20,525 nt of DNA from NCBI GenBank assembly GCA_003024985.2, contig PXIH01S0004456.1; one strand, written 5' to 3'. Below the pieces are notes generated by a model that was given only the letters and a program-made list of their open reading frames with translations, had not been told where the DNA came from and did no database searches. This document shows, in pieces, positions 1 to 11,720 of the stretch. Numbering within the stretch: position 1 is the stretch's first letter; each line of letters opens with the position of its first letter. Source of the stretch: Euperipatoides rowelli (taxonomy: Eukaryota > Onychophora > Udeonychophora > Euonychophora > Peripatopsidae). The position numbers and the translations under genes are program-made.

Positions 1-181
1 TCTTCATCTTCATCATCATCTTCATCTTCATCATCATCTTCATATTCTTCATCATCTTCAACTTTATCTTAATCTTCATCTTCATATTCATCATCTTTAA
101 CTTCATATTCTTCATCTTCATCATCTTTAGCATTATCATCTTCATTATCTTCATCATCATCATTATCATCATCATCTTTAT

Positions 182-3100
182 CTTCAACTTGTTCATTTTC
201 ATCATCTTTATCTTCATCATCTTCATCTTCATATTCATCTTCATCATCTTCACCTTCATCTTCATCTTTATCATCTTCATCTTTATCTTCTTCATCTTCA
301 TTGTCTTTGTCTTCATTGTCTTCATCTTTGTCTTCTTCATCTTCATCTTTGTCGTCTTCATCTGCATCTTCCTCTTCTTCATCTTTGTCTTCATCTTCAT
401 CTTATACATCATCATTATCATCTTTATTATCATCTTATCTTTATCAGCATCTTTATCAGCATCATCTTTATCATCATCTTTATCATCATCTTCGTGTTTA
501 TCATCATCATCTTTATCTTCATCATGATTATCTTCATCATCTTCCTCATCTTTATCATCATTATCTTCATCATCATTATCTTCATTATTGTCATCTTTAT
601 CACCATCTTTATCACCTTTATCATCATCTTTATCATCATCTTTATCATTTTTATCATCATCTTTATCATCATCTTTATCATCATTTTTATCATCATTTTT
701 ATCATCATCATCATCTTTATCATCATCATCATCTTTATCATCATCTTTATAGTCATTATTATCTTTATCATAATCATCTTTATCTTCATCTTTAACTTCA
801 TTATCTTTATCTTCATCATATGTATCTTCATCATCTTTATCTTCATCATCTTTACCTTATCATCTTTATCTTCATCATCTTTATCTTCATCCGCATCAAC
901 TTTATCATCATCAGCTTCATCACTTCATATTCATCATCTTCATAATCTTCACCATCTTTATCATCATCTTCATCTTCATTAACATCTTCATATTCATCTT
1001 TATCATATTCATCTTCATCATCTTTATATTCATCATCTTCTTGATCATCAACATCATCATATTAATCTTGATCATCATTTTCATCATCTTCATCCTCATC
1101 TTCATCATCATCATATTCTTCATCTTCATCATTATCATCATCTTTATCATTCATCATCTTTATCATCATCATCTTTATCATCATATTTATCATCAGCTTT
1201 ATAATCATCTTTATCATCTTTATCATATTTATCATCATCATCTTTATCATCATCTTTATCATTTTTATCATCATCATCATCTTTATCATCATCCTTATCT
1301 TTATCATCATCTTTATCATCATCATCTTTATCATCTTCATCATCATATCCATCTTCATCATATTCATCTTCATTTTCATATTCATCATCATCTTCATATT
1401 CATCATCATCATCTTCAACATCTTCATCTTTATATTCACCATCTACATCTTCATCATCATATTCATCATTTTCATCATCTTCACTATCTTTCATCATCAT
1501 CTTTGTCATCATCATCTTCATCATCACCTTCATCATCTTCACCATTATCATCATCTTCATAATCATTATTTTTATCATCTTTATCATTCATAATCTTTAT
1601 CATCAACATTATTATCATATTTATCACCACTTTATCATCATCTTTATCATCATATTTATCATCATCTTTATCATTATTCTTATCATCCTTATCATCATCA
1701 TCTTCATCATATCCATATTCATCATCTTCATCATTTTCCTATTCTTCATCTCCATCTTCATCTTTATCTTCATATTCATCATCATCTTTATTATCATTTT
1801 TACCATCTTTATCATCTTTATCATCATCATTTTTATCATCATCTTTATCATCTTTATAGTCATTATTATCTTTATCATAATCATCTTTATCTTCATCTTT
1901 AACTCCATTATCTTTATCTTCATCAGCTTCATCATCACTTCATCTTCATCAGCTTCATAATCTTCACCATCTTTATCAACTTCATCATCATCTTCATCAA
2001 AATCTTCATATTCATCTTCATCATCATCTTCATCTTTATCATTTTATTCATCATCATCTTCATGATCTTCATCATCATCTTCATCATTTTCATCATCATC
2101 TTTCATCTTCATCCTCATCTTCATCATCATATTCATCATCATCTTTATCATATTTATCATCATTATCATCTTTATCATCATCATCTTTATCATCATCATC
2201 ATCTTTATCATCTTTATCATGTTTGTCATCATCTTTATCATCATCCTTATCATCATCTTTATCATCATCTTCATTATCATCATATCCATCTTCCTCGTCA
2301 TCTTCATATTCATCATCTTCATCTCCATCATCATCTTTATCTTCATCATCATATTCATCATCTTCATTATCATCATCTTTATCATCATCTTTATCATAAT
2401 CTTTATCATCTTCATCTTTATCATCAGCATTATCATTATCTTTATCATCATATTTATCATCACCTCCATCTTCATCATCTTTTTCATTTTCATCATCTTC
2501 ATCTTTTTCATCTTTATCTTTGTCATCTTCATTTTCGTTGTCTTCATCTTCATTGTCATCTTTGTCTTTGTCTTCATCTTCTTTGTCTTCATCATCTTTG
2601 TCTTAATCATCTTCATCTTCTTTGTCTTCATCTTTGTCTTCTTCATCGTCTTCTTGTCTTCATCTTTGTCTTCTTTGTTTTCATCTTTGTCTTCTTCATC
2701 TTCTCAATCTTCATCATCGTCTTCATCATCGTAGTCTTCATTGTCATCTTTGTCGTCATCTTCATCGTCGTCTTCATCATCATTTTCGTTGTTGTCATCT
2801 TCATTTTTGTCATCATGATCGTCTTCATCATCGTCATCTTCATAATCATCATTATCATCATCTTCATCAACTTTATCTTATTCTTCATTATCTTCAACTT
2901 CATCATCTTCATATTCATCTTCATCATCTATATCATTATCATCATCATTTTCATTATCTTCATCATCAGCATCTTCATCATTGTCATCATCTTTATCATC
3001 TTCAACTTGTTCATCTTCATCTCCATCTTCATCATCATCTTCATCATCATCTTTATCTTCATCATCTTCATATTCTTCATCTTCAACTTTGTCTTAATCT

Positions 3101-3280
3101 TCATCATCTTCATCATCTTTAACTTCATCATCTTCATATTCTTCATCATCATCATCATCTTCATCTTTATCATTATCATCTTCATCATTATCTTCATCAT
3201 CTTCATCATTATCATCATCATTAGCATCTTCATTATTATCATCTTCATCATCATTGTCATCATCTTTATCATCTTTATCT
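182..3280. repeat. higher-order repeat copy A, about 3.1 kb
   Basis: Rare variant words recur at a nearly constant distance in the next copy. TCTTCAACTTGTTCAT lies at 182 and 3281 (3099 apart), CTTATACATC at 401 and 3516 (3115), TTTATAGTCATTATTATC at 746 and 3849 (3103), ATTAATCTTGATCATC at 1061 and 4150 (3089), and ATTTTATTCATCATC at 2041 and 5221 (3180). The same order of five markers shows duplication of a long block and not independent slippage. The start is set at the first marker and is approximate. Confidence 0.75.
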
Positions 3281-6100
3281 TCAACTTGTTCATCATCATC
3301 TTCATCTTTATCTTCATCTTCTTCATCATCTTCATATTCTTCATCTTCATCATCATCTTCATCTTTTTTATCATCTTCATCTTTTTCGTCTTCATCTTTA
3401 TCTTCATCTTCATTGTCTTTGTCTTCATTGTCTTCATCTTTGTCTTCTTCATCTTTGTCTTCTTCATATGCATCTTCTTCATCTTCCTCTTCATATTCTT
3501 CATCTTTATCTTCATCTTATACATCATCATTATCATCATCATCTTTATTATCATCATCATATCATCATCATCTTTATCAGCATCATCTTTATCAACATCA
3601 TCTTGATCATCATCTTTATCATCATCCTTATCATCATCATCTTTATCTTCATGTTTATCATCATCTTTATCTTCATCGTGATTATCTTCATCTTCCTCAA
3701 CTTCATCCTCATCTTTATCATCATTATCTTCATCATCATTATCTTCATCATCATATTTATCATCATCTTTATCACCTTTAGCATCATCTTTATCATATTT
3801 ATCATCTTTATCATCATTTTTATCATCATCATCATCTTTATCATCATCTTTATAGTCATTATTATCTTTATCATAATTATCTTTATCTTCATCTTTAACT
3901 TCATTATCTTTATCTTCATCATATTTATCTTCATCATCTTTACCTTCATCATCTTTATCTTCATCATCTTTATCTTCATCTTCATCAACTTTATCATCTT
4001 CATCACTTCATATTCATCATCTTCATAATCTTTATCATCATCTTCATCATCATCATCTTCATTAACATCATATTCATCTTCATCAAATTCATCATCTTCA
4101 TCATTTTTATTTTCATCATCTTCATCATCTTCATGATCATCAGCATCATATTAATCTTGATCATCATTTTCATCATCTTCATCTTCCTCATCTTCATCAT
4201 ATTCTTCATCATTATCATCATTTTCACCATTATCATCATCTTTATCATTCATTATCATCATATTTATCATCAGCTTTATCATCATCATCTTTATCATCAT
4301 CATCTTTATCATCCTTATCATCATCATCTTTATCATCCTCATCATCATATCCATCTTCATCATCTTCATCTCCATCTTCATCATCATATTTATCTTCATC
4401 ATATTCATCTTCATTTTCATATTCATCATCTTATCATCTTCATCATCTTCATATTCATCTTCATCATCTTCAACATCTTCATCTTTATATTCATCATTCC
4501 ATCTTCATCATCTTCATGATCTTCATCATCATCATTTTCATCATCTTCATTATCTTTCATCATCATCTTCATCTTTGTCATCCTCATCACCTTCATCATT
4601 TTCACCATTACCATCAACTTCATAATCATCTTTATCATCTTTATCATTAATAATCTTTATCATCATCATTATCATATTTATCACCAGCTTTATCATAATC
4701 TTTATCATCATATTTATCATCTTTATCATCATCATCATCTTTATCATCATTCTTATCATCATCCTTATCATCATCATCTTCATCATATCCATATTCATCA
4801 TCTTCATATTCATCATCTTCATCCTCATCTTCATCATCATCTTTATCTTCATCATCATCTTCATATTCATCATCTTTATCATCTTTATTATCATTTTATC
4901 ATCTTTCATCATCATTTTTATCACCATCTTTATCATCATCAGCTTTATAGTCATTATTATCATAATCATTTTTATCTTCATCTTTAACTTCATTATCTTT
5001 ATCTTCATCATCTTTATCTTCATCATATTTATTTCATATTTATCTTCATCATCTTTACCTTCATCATCTTTATCTTCATCTTTATCTTCAACTTTATCAT
5101 CATCTTCATCATCACTTCAACTTCATCATCTTCACCATCTTTATCATCAACTTCATCGTGATCTTCATCAACATCTTCATATTCATCATCATATTCATCA
5201 TATTCATCTTCATCTTTATCATTTTATTCATCATCATCTTCATGATCTTCATCATCATATTCATCTTCATCATTTTCATCATCATCTTTCATCTTCATCA
5301 TCATCTTCATCATTATCATCTTCATCATTCATCTTTATCATCATCATCTTTATCATCATCTTTATCATCATCATCTTTATCATGTTTATCATCTTTATCA
5401 TCATCTTTATCATCCTCTTCATTATCATCATATTCATCATCATTTTCATATTCATCATCTTCATCATCATCTTTATCTTCATCATCTTCATCATCATCAT
5501 CATCTTTATCATAATCTTTATCATCATCTTTATCATCTTCATCTTTATCATCAGCATTATCATCATCATATTTATCATATTTATCATCATCCTTATCATA
5601 ATCTTGATCTTTATCACATTTATCATCATCTTCATCTTTATCTTCATCTTTATCTTTTTCATGTTTATCTTCTTCATCTTCATCTTCTCATTATCTTTAT
5701 CATCATTGTCTTCATCATCATCATCTTTATCATCATCTTTATCATCATCTTTATCATCATCTTAATCATCATCTTTATCATCATCATCTTTATCATCATC
5801 TTTAACTTCATCATCTTTATCATTATCTTTATCATAATCTTCTTTATCTTCATCTTTAACTTCTTTATCTTCATCATCTTTATCTTCATCATCTTTATCT
5901 TCATCTTCATCATCATCACTTCATCTTCATCTTTATCATCATCTTCATCATCATCATCATCTTCATTTTAATCATCTGCATCTTCATCTTCACCATCTTT
6001 ATCATATCATCATCATTGTTTCATCATATCTTCATCTTCATATTCATCATCTCCATCTTCATCATTATTTTCATCTCCATCATCATCATCATATTCATCA
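3281..6100. repeat. higher-order repeat copy B
   Basis: Second copy of the block starting at 182, with the same marker order (3281, 3516, 3849, 4150, 5221). TTTATAGTCATT occurs twice per copy, at 746 and 1853 in copy A and at 3849 and 4944 in copy B. Inside each copy there is therefore an older sub-duplication of about 1.1 kb (1107 and 1095). The right end is uncertain, because similarity to copy A becomes hard to follow after about 5600-6100, where the array turns into different variant mixtures. Confidence 0.65.
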
Positions 6101-6358
6101 TCTTCATCATTTTCATCATCATATTCCACCTACTTCATCATCTTCATCATTATCATATTCATCATCATCATCTTTATCATTATCATCATCTTTATCATCA
6201 TCTTTGTCATCATCTTTGTCATCATCTTTATCATCATCATCTTTATCATCTTTATCACTATCATCTTTATCATCATCTTTTTCATCATCTTTATCATCAT
6301 TATCATCTTTATCATCATCCTTATTATCATCATCTTGAACATCATCTTTATCATCTTA

Positions 6359-6946
6359 ATCTTTATCTTCATCATCTTTATCTTCATCCTGCTTATCTTC
6401 ATCATCATCTGCATCATCATCATCATTTTCATCATCATTTTCATCATCTTCATCACCATCTTCATCATCATCAACTTCGTCATCATTAGCAGCAACATTA
6501 TTTTCTTCATTATCATCATCATCTTTATCATCTTCATCTTCACCTTGTTCATCTTCATCTTCATCATCATCTTTATCTTCATTTTCATCATCTTTGTCTT
6601 CATCTTCATCATCTTCATATTGTTCATCATCTTCATCTTTATCACCTTCATCTTCATCTTTTTCATCATCATCATCTTTATCTTCATCTTTGTCTTCATC
6701 ATCTTCATCTTTGTCTTCATCTTTATCTTCATCTTCATCTTCTCCATCTTTGTCTTCTTTGTTTTCATCATCTTCATCGTCATAGTCTTCGTTGTTGTCT
6801 TCGTTTTCATCTTCGTCATCTTCTTTCTCATCATCTTCGTCATTGTCTTCATCATCGTCATCATCATCATCATCGTCTTCATTATCGTCTTCGTCATGAA
6901 GATGATCATGATGAATATGATCATCATCTTCATCATCATCTTTATC
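6359..6946 (-). other. stop-free acidic (Asp/Glu/Lys) frame within the satellite
   Basis: Reading the minus strand from 6946 to the TAA at 6356-6358 gives 196 codons without a stop, almost all Asp, Glu and Lys. A few interruptions occur: a His-rich patch near 6895-6935 and a short Asn-Val-Ala-Ala stretch near 6485-6500. Upstream of 6946 the same frame turns into Met-Lys codons because the repeat changes phase at a TCTATC step. No splice sites or unique flanking sequence support a gene. Most likely it is a by-product of the repeat, though an origin from an acidic-protein exon cannot be excluded. Confidence 0.2.
6896..6922. repeat. local strand-inverted satellite units
   Basis: Here the plus strand briefly reads purine-rich (GAAGATGATCATGATGAA at 6898-6915), which is the complement of the surrounding units. 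It is followed at once by ATGATCATCATCTTC, which can pair back with it. I noticed no other such switch in the array. It marks a small inversion or a template switch during repeat copying. Confidence 0.6.
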
Positions 6947-8683
6947 TATCATCATCATCTTTATCATAATCTTTACCATTGTCATCTTTATCATCATCTT
7001 TATCATCATTATCTTTATCAACTTTATCATCATCTTCATAATCATCTTCATCTTTTTCATCATCATCTTCATCTTTTTCATCTTCATATTCTTCATCTTC
7101 ATCGTCATCTTCTTCATCTTCATCTTCATTGTCTTTATCTTCATCTTTGGCTTCATCATCTTTGTCTTCATCGTCTTCATCTACATCATCTTCATCTTTG
7201 TTTTCGTCTTCATCTTTGTCTTCTTCATCTTCCTCACCTTTGTCCTCTTCATCTTCGTCTTCTCCATCTTCATCATCTTCGTCATCTTCATCGTCTTCTT
7301 TATCGTCATCTTCGTGATTGTCATCTTTATCATCATCGTCTTCATCATCGTCATCTTCATCATCATCTTCATCATTATCATCATCATCTTCATATTCTTC
7401 ATCTTAATCATCTTCATCTTCATCATCTTAATTTTCATCATCTTCAACTTCATCTTCATATTCTTCATCTTCATCATTTTCTTCATCTTTATCATTATCA
7501 CTTCATCTTCATCATATGCATCATCTTTATCATCATCATTATCTTTATCATCATCATTATCTTCATCATCATCATCTTCACCATCAGCAGCATCTTCATC
7601 ATCATTTTTATCATCTTAATCTTCACCTTGTTCATCTTCATCATCTCCATCTTCATGTTCATCTCATCTTCATCTTCATATTCTTCATCTTCATCACCAT
7701 CATCATCTTTTTCATCATCATCTTTTTCATCTTCATCTTTGTCTTCATTGTCTTCATCTTCTTTGTCTTCTTCGTCTTAATCTTTGTGTTCTTCATCTTC
7801 GTCTTCTTCATCTTTGTCTTCATCATCATCTTTGTCATCTTCATCTTCGTCTTCATCTTCAGCTTTCTCTTCATCGTCATAGTCTTCGTCGTCATCTTCA
7901 TTTTCATCTTCGTCATCATCTCATTGTTGTCGTCTTCATCATTATCGTCATCATTGTCATCGTTGTCTTCATTATCTTCTTCATCATTGTTGTCATCATC
8001 TTCATCATCTTCACATCTTCATTATCATCATCTTCATATTCATCATCATATTCATCATCATATTCATCTTCATCATCATCATCTTCATCTTCATCATCAT
8101 CATCATTTTCATCATCATTTTCATCATAATCATATTCTTCTTCATCATTATCTTCATCATCTTTATCTTCATCTTAATATTCATCATCTTCATCTTCATA
8201 TCTTCATATTCTTCATCTTCATATTCTTCATCTTCATATTCTTCATCTCATCTTTATCATCTTTGTCTTCATCTTTATCTTAATCATCTTCATCATCTTC
8301 ATTTTCATCATCATCATCTTCATCTTCTTTGTCTTCATCTTTGTCTTCATCTTCGTCTTCATCATTGTCTTCTTCATCTTCATTGTCTTCATCTTTGTCT
8401 TCATCTTCATCTTCGTCGTCTTCTTAGTCTTCATCTTTGTTTTCATCTTCGTCTTCATCTTTGTCTTCTTCGTATTCGTTGTCATCTTAGTCTTCATCTT
8501 CGTAGTCTTTGTCGTCTTTATCATCATCGTCGTTGTCGTCTTCTTCGTCATCTTTGTAATTGTCATCTTCGTCATCATTGTCTTCATTGTTGTCATGTCT
8601 TTATCATCTTCGTTGTCATTTTCATCGTCATCATCATCATCATCGTCCTCCTCATCTTCATCCTCCTCATCATTATCATCATC

Positions 8684-8708
8684 ATTATTATTATTATTAT
8701 TATTATTA
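8684..8708. repeat. (TTA)n microsatellite at the satellite/LINE border
   Basis: About eight tandem ATT units lie exactly between the last TCATCA-like units and the first non-repetitive bases. On the minus strand this is (TAA)n directly following the LINE endonuclease remnant. Confidence 0.9.
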
Positions 8709-8710
8709 AA

Positions 8711-9409
8711 TTATTCGATTCACATCATTTTTCTTCTTTATCCCAATTTATAATCTATTTTATATATCTTCCCTATTCTTTCCCAATTAACACATAATCA
8801 ATAACCGTTTTGAATACCTCTACTCAAAGTATAGTCCCCTCTGCAATAATTTTTTTAAAATTAGCTATTTCCATATCAGTTCTAAATAAAAATTTCTCAT
8901 TTCCCATTTCCATTATCTGCCCTTTCAAATTCTAAATGCTTGTTAAAATCCCCCACTATTATTACCTTGTATCCATATTTCCTTAATCCAAGTACATTAT
9001 CTACCAAACAATTATATACCGTATATATATACCTATTCCCATCCAAATTTTCCTTCCCATTAACTGCCATAAAACCACTTCAATAACCATTTTTGTATTA
9101 CTTTCACCCATTGTTAACCAAATAAGCTCCTTACATTTTTCTACATCCTTTATTTAAAATCCCAAATCTTCATTTCCCCAAATACCTACTCCTCCCCCTT
9201 TTTTTCATTTCCTTTCTATTATTCCCTATTCACTAATCCTACTCCAAAAATGGTATTTTCTCTCTGCTTAATGAGTTTCTACTAACCCCAAAATACCAAC
9301 ATTTTCTTAATCCCACATCTCCATTATATCCATCTATTTTTCCCTTCTCTTCCCACTCCATCCCTTTTATATTTAAACAACCAATTTTTATTTCTCTTCA
9401 CTTTATCAT
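8711..9409 (-). pseudogene. LINE ORF2 endonuclease domain, decayed
   Basis: Minus-strand translation follows the order of an APE-type LINE endonuclease, which nicks target DNA for target-primed reverse transcription. An ATG at 9407-9409 is followed by IGCLNIKG near 9385. Then come the catalytic-type GLVETH (about 9271-9288), GGGVGIWGNE (about 9169-9198), ELIWLTMGESNTKMVI (about 9085-9140), KVIIVGDFNKHLEFE around 8942, and VIDYVLIG (8782-8805). At least three frameshifts and several stops separate these blocks, so it is dead. The final SDH block and all of the reverse transcriptase are missing because the fragment stops at the satellite. The ORF2 ATG lies 37 bases after the ORF1 stop, as in a two-ORF LINE. 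The clade is uncertain (CR1/jockey-like suspected). Confidence 0.85.
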
Positions 9410-9445
9410 ACGCTTTTAAATAACCCTATACTTAAACCCCTTTCC

Positions 9446-9740
9446 TCATTCAACTTCCCTATCTCTTCCTCTTTTATTTCCACCTACGCCCTTTAAATCC
9501 TTCCCTAATACTCTTTTCCCTCTATTTAAATGAATCGCATCACCCCTATAAAATTTTATAACAAGCTTTTTTCCAAAATCCATAAACCCTACTTTATATT
9601 CCTTAGAAATAATATTCATTTTACATTTAATCTCCTTAATCTTATAATTATAAATTCCCCCTTATAACTAACATCCTTATAATACAATATTCTCCTTGTA
9701 TTCTTTCACCTTTATAATAACTAATTTTGTTGTCACAATG
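9446..9740 (-). pseudogene. LINE ORF1 3' end, SGNH/esterase-like
   Basis: From 9661 down to a TGA at 9446-9448 the minus strand is open for 72 codons. It ends in YRGDAIHLNRGKRVLGKDL followed by a basic tail. Asp-x-Ile-His-Leu-Asn followed by Gly-x-x-Val-Leu resembles the last catalytic block (D-x-x-H) of SGNH hydrolase domains, which some LINE ORF1 proteins carry. The upstream stretch to about 9740 reads as a degraded continuation in other frames. It sits just before the endonuclease of ORF2 on the same strand, which supports one element. The SGNH call rests on one motif from memory; a generic LINE ORF1 tail is the safe reading. Confidence 0.6.
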
Positions 9741-9759
9741 ACGCTTTCATTTTTAATTT

Positions 9760-11420
9760 CCCATAATTACTAGTGCAATGGTGTCCCAGTATACAAAACC
9801 TTAGAGATCTGCTCCAGCAGACTGCTTTGGAAATACAATATAGTAATAATAAAATATTCCTTTCAGTAATAATTACAGATCATTCTATTTTTATACATTA
9901 ATGGGTTTTAAAAACAATAGTCTACAATAATATTTTATTTCATTTACATTTCAACTTATGTTTTTACTTATTGATATATTACCACTGATGATACACTTTA
10001 AACAAAATAAAAAATGAGAACTGCTATAAAATTGTGATTATGTTTTAAATTTTTTTTTTTCAAATAATAAGAATTTCTATCAAATTAGTAAATCTAAAAA
10101 AAAAATAAAAAAACATAAAAATAACTTAGAGTGCATAAAAGGGGTGTGTTAACATGCCCTAAGTAATTACTGAAAATTATCAAGTTGAAAGATTTGCCAT
10201 AGAAAATTTATAAATTTTTGACTAAATTTTTTCCTGTTTCTATTTTTGAAAAGTTCATGAATAGTCGAATCTCTATAGTTAAATCTATCCTTCAATCATT
10301 TAGTTTGTAGAAAAACATTTTGCAACAAGTTTGTATTTAGATTTGTTTTTTGCAATGCTCGATTTCTCTGCTTTATAAAAAGTTTTCTTAATACTGTAAG
10401 TTCAACATATGAATAATCATCTGACTTTTAATCAAAGTAAAACAAATATTTACCTGCATTTAATACAAAATCTCACGTTGAAGACTCAACCCTTTGACAG
10501 TGTATCATCATCATCAATCAATAGTTCCATTTATCTAATTTTTGTTTAAGGTATACGCTTGTAGTGAAAGAAATTTTAAGATGATAGAACATACTGTAAA
10601 TGAGTAGCCCAGCTGATTTAGATGTTAAAGTTTCTTCCTCCAAACATGCTTTTAAACATCTAAAAATTAAAAAAAAATCATCTTGAAATGAGAAGAGAGA
10701 ATGACAATGAACTGTTCAGTTCACATCACTAACTTTGTACTCATTTTGTAAAGCAAGAAAATGTAGTACCATCAAGTGTACAAAAACTGTTGCACATAAT
10801 GTAAATTAAAGCGCATAGAAATATCTACAGGTGCATTTATAAATCATGCTATTTAAAATAATGTATAACACTTGTATATTATTTAACCTATCACTCCACT
10901 GTTTGCATATTGCGCTCAATAAGAAATATCTTTTGCAACAGAGAATGATCAGGTTCATAGCAGAGAGTCATACATTACAATATCTTTGATTTTAAGTGAA
11001 ATATTACCGTAGAGTGTCAGCACTTTATCAGTCTCTGTTTGTTCTTAGGATATTTTTTTCTCTTATGGATAATTTATTTATTTCAAAGCTAAATGAGGAG
11101 ACCCGCAATATGTCAGTCAATTGAGAGATTGACCATTACGAAAGCCAAGGCAATTCTTATGCTTTCAATTCAGTTTTTCTTTTATCATGTGTTTCACAAA
11201 ATAGGGATTTGACAACTTCCACAAGTTAATTAAATGCTGTTATGAAGTGATTGTCTATCAATGTTATAGTGAATTGTGATTTTGCTTGTAGGCCTACTGT
11301 AATTTAAAAGCTAAAAGGTTAAAATAGGGAGGCATCTTGAAATACCCTTCACCATTAAATTTTTAGTATATTACAGGGGGTTCTTGAAGTATTTCCCTCA
11401 TTAAGAAAAATTATTTAAAA
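9760..11420. other. unassigned AT-rich DNA
   Basis: No reading frame, exon or RNA gene could be supported. Around 9785-9857 a segment with CTGCTCCAGCAG and a TAATAATAAAA end looks like a worn LINE/SINE tail, but it is weak. Long A and T runs occur at 10050-10120. A TCATCATCATCAATCAATAG patch lies near 10505. The rest is plain AT-rich sequence. Confidence 0.5.
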
Positions 11421-11461
11421 AAAACTATTTTAGGTAGTGAAATGTAGGTGAACTCAAAGTT

Positions 11462-11720
11462 TTTGTTTTCTTAATTATTATTATTATCAAACGTTTATTA
11501 CCAATAAAAAAACTTATAATAAATAACTCATAAACACTACTTAACTCCATATCCCTGAAGATTTCGGAGTTAAATAGTTGCACATTTATAACAATAGGCG
11601 CTGTTGCAATCACCAGAATCCAAAATGCAGGAAAATGTTCAGTGTGTGTTGTGGTTTTATACATTAAACCTTGTGTGATTTTTCCAGCTTGACAGTGCAC
11701 TATTACTTGCAGCATTAAAT
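11462..11720 (-). repeat. possible retroposon 3' end with (TAA)-type tail
   Basis: On the minus strand the sequence runs through GGTAATAAACGTTTGATAA into AATAATAATAATTAAG. The AATAAA hexamer just before a trinucleotide tail is typical of CR1/L2-like LINEs and their SINEs. A 96-codon frame covers the region but ends inside the tail and resembles no protein I know, so I do not call it a gene. The upstream edge is not defined. Confidence 0.35.

Larger units (their letters stand above)
1..8710. repeat. giant imperfect TCATCT-type satellite array
   Basis: The whole stretch is built from triplets of the form NTC/NTT/NTA in register: mainly TCATCT, TCATCA and TTATCA, with scattered single-base variants. 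The plus strand is almost free of G except in GTC-rich blocks; the minus strand is therefore GAT/GAA/AAA. Five of the six reading frames of the basic unit contain no stop, so very long frames arise by chance: poly-Ser, Ile-Phe and His-Leu on plus, Asp-Glu-Lys and Met-Lys on minus. The array is continuous to the left edge, so its true length is unknown. It ends at a (TTA)n tract near 8684-8708. Units are diverged, not homogeneous, which implies age or ongoing slippage and point mutation. Array identity is certain; any function is unknown. Confidence 0.97.

Noticed and set aside
2062-3606. 514-codon plus-strand frame and the many other long frames in 1-8600
   Set aside because: The basic repeat has no stop in five of six frames, so long frames are expected. 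Their products are poly-Ser, Ile/Phe, His/Leu or Met/Lys strings without start context or splice sites.
1-8710. CRISPR-like regular repeat array
   Set aside because: There are no constant repeats separated by unique spacers; this is a diverged triplet satellite in animal DNA.
1-8710. Triplex (H-DNA) or G-quadruplex forming tract
   Set aside because: Units contain A within the pyrimidine-rich strand and no G-runs, so neither a pure mirror pyrimidine tract nor quadruplex motifs are present at length.
11425-11715. 96-codon minus-strand frame as a gene
   Set aside because: It ends inside a trinucleotide tail, has no recognisable domain and no splice support; a retroposon end explains it better.
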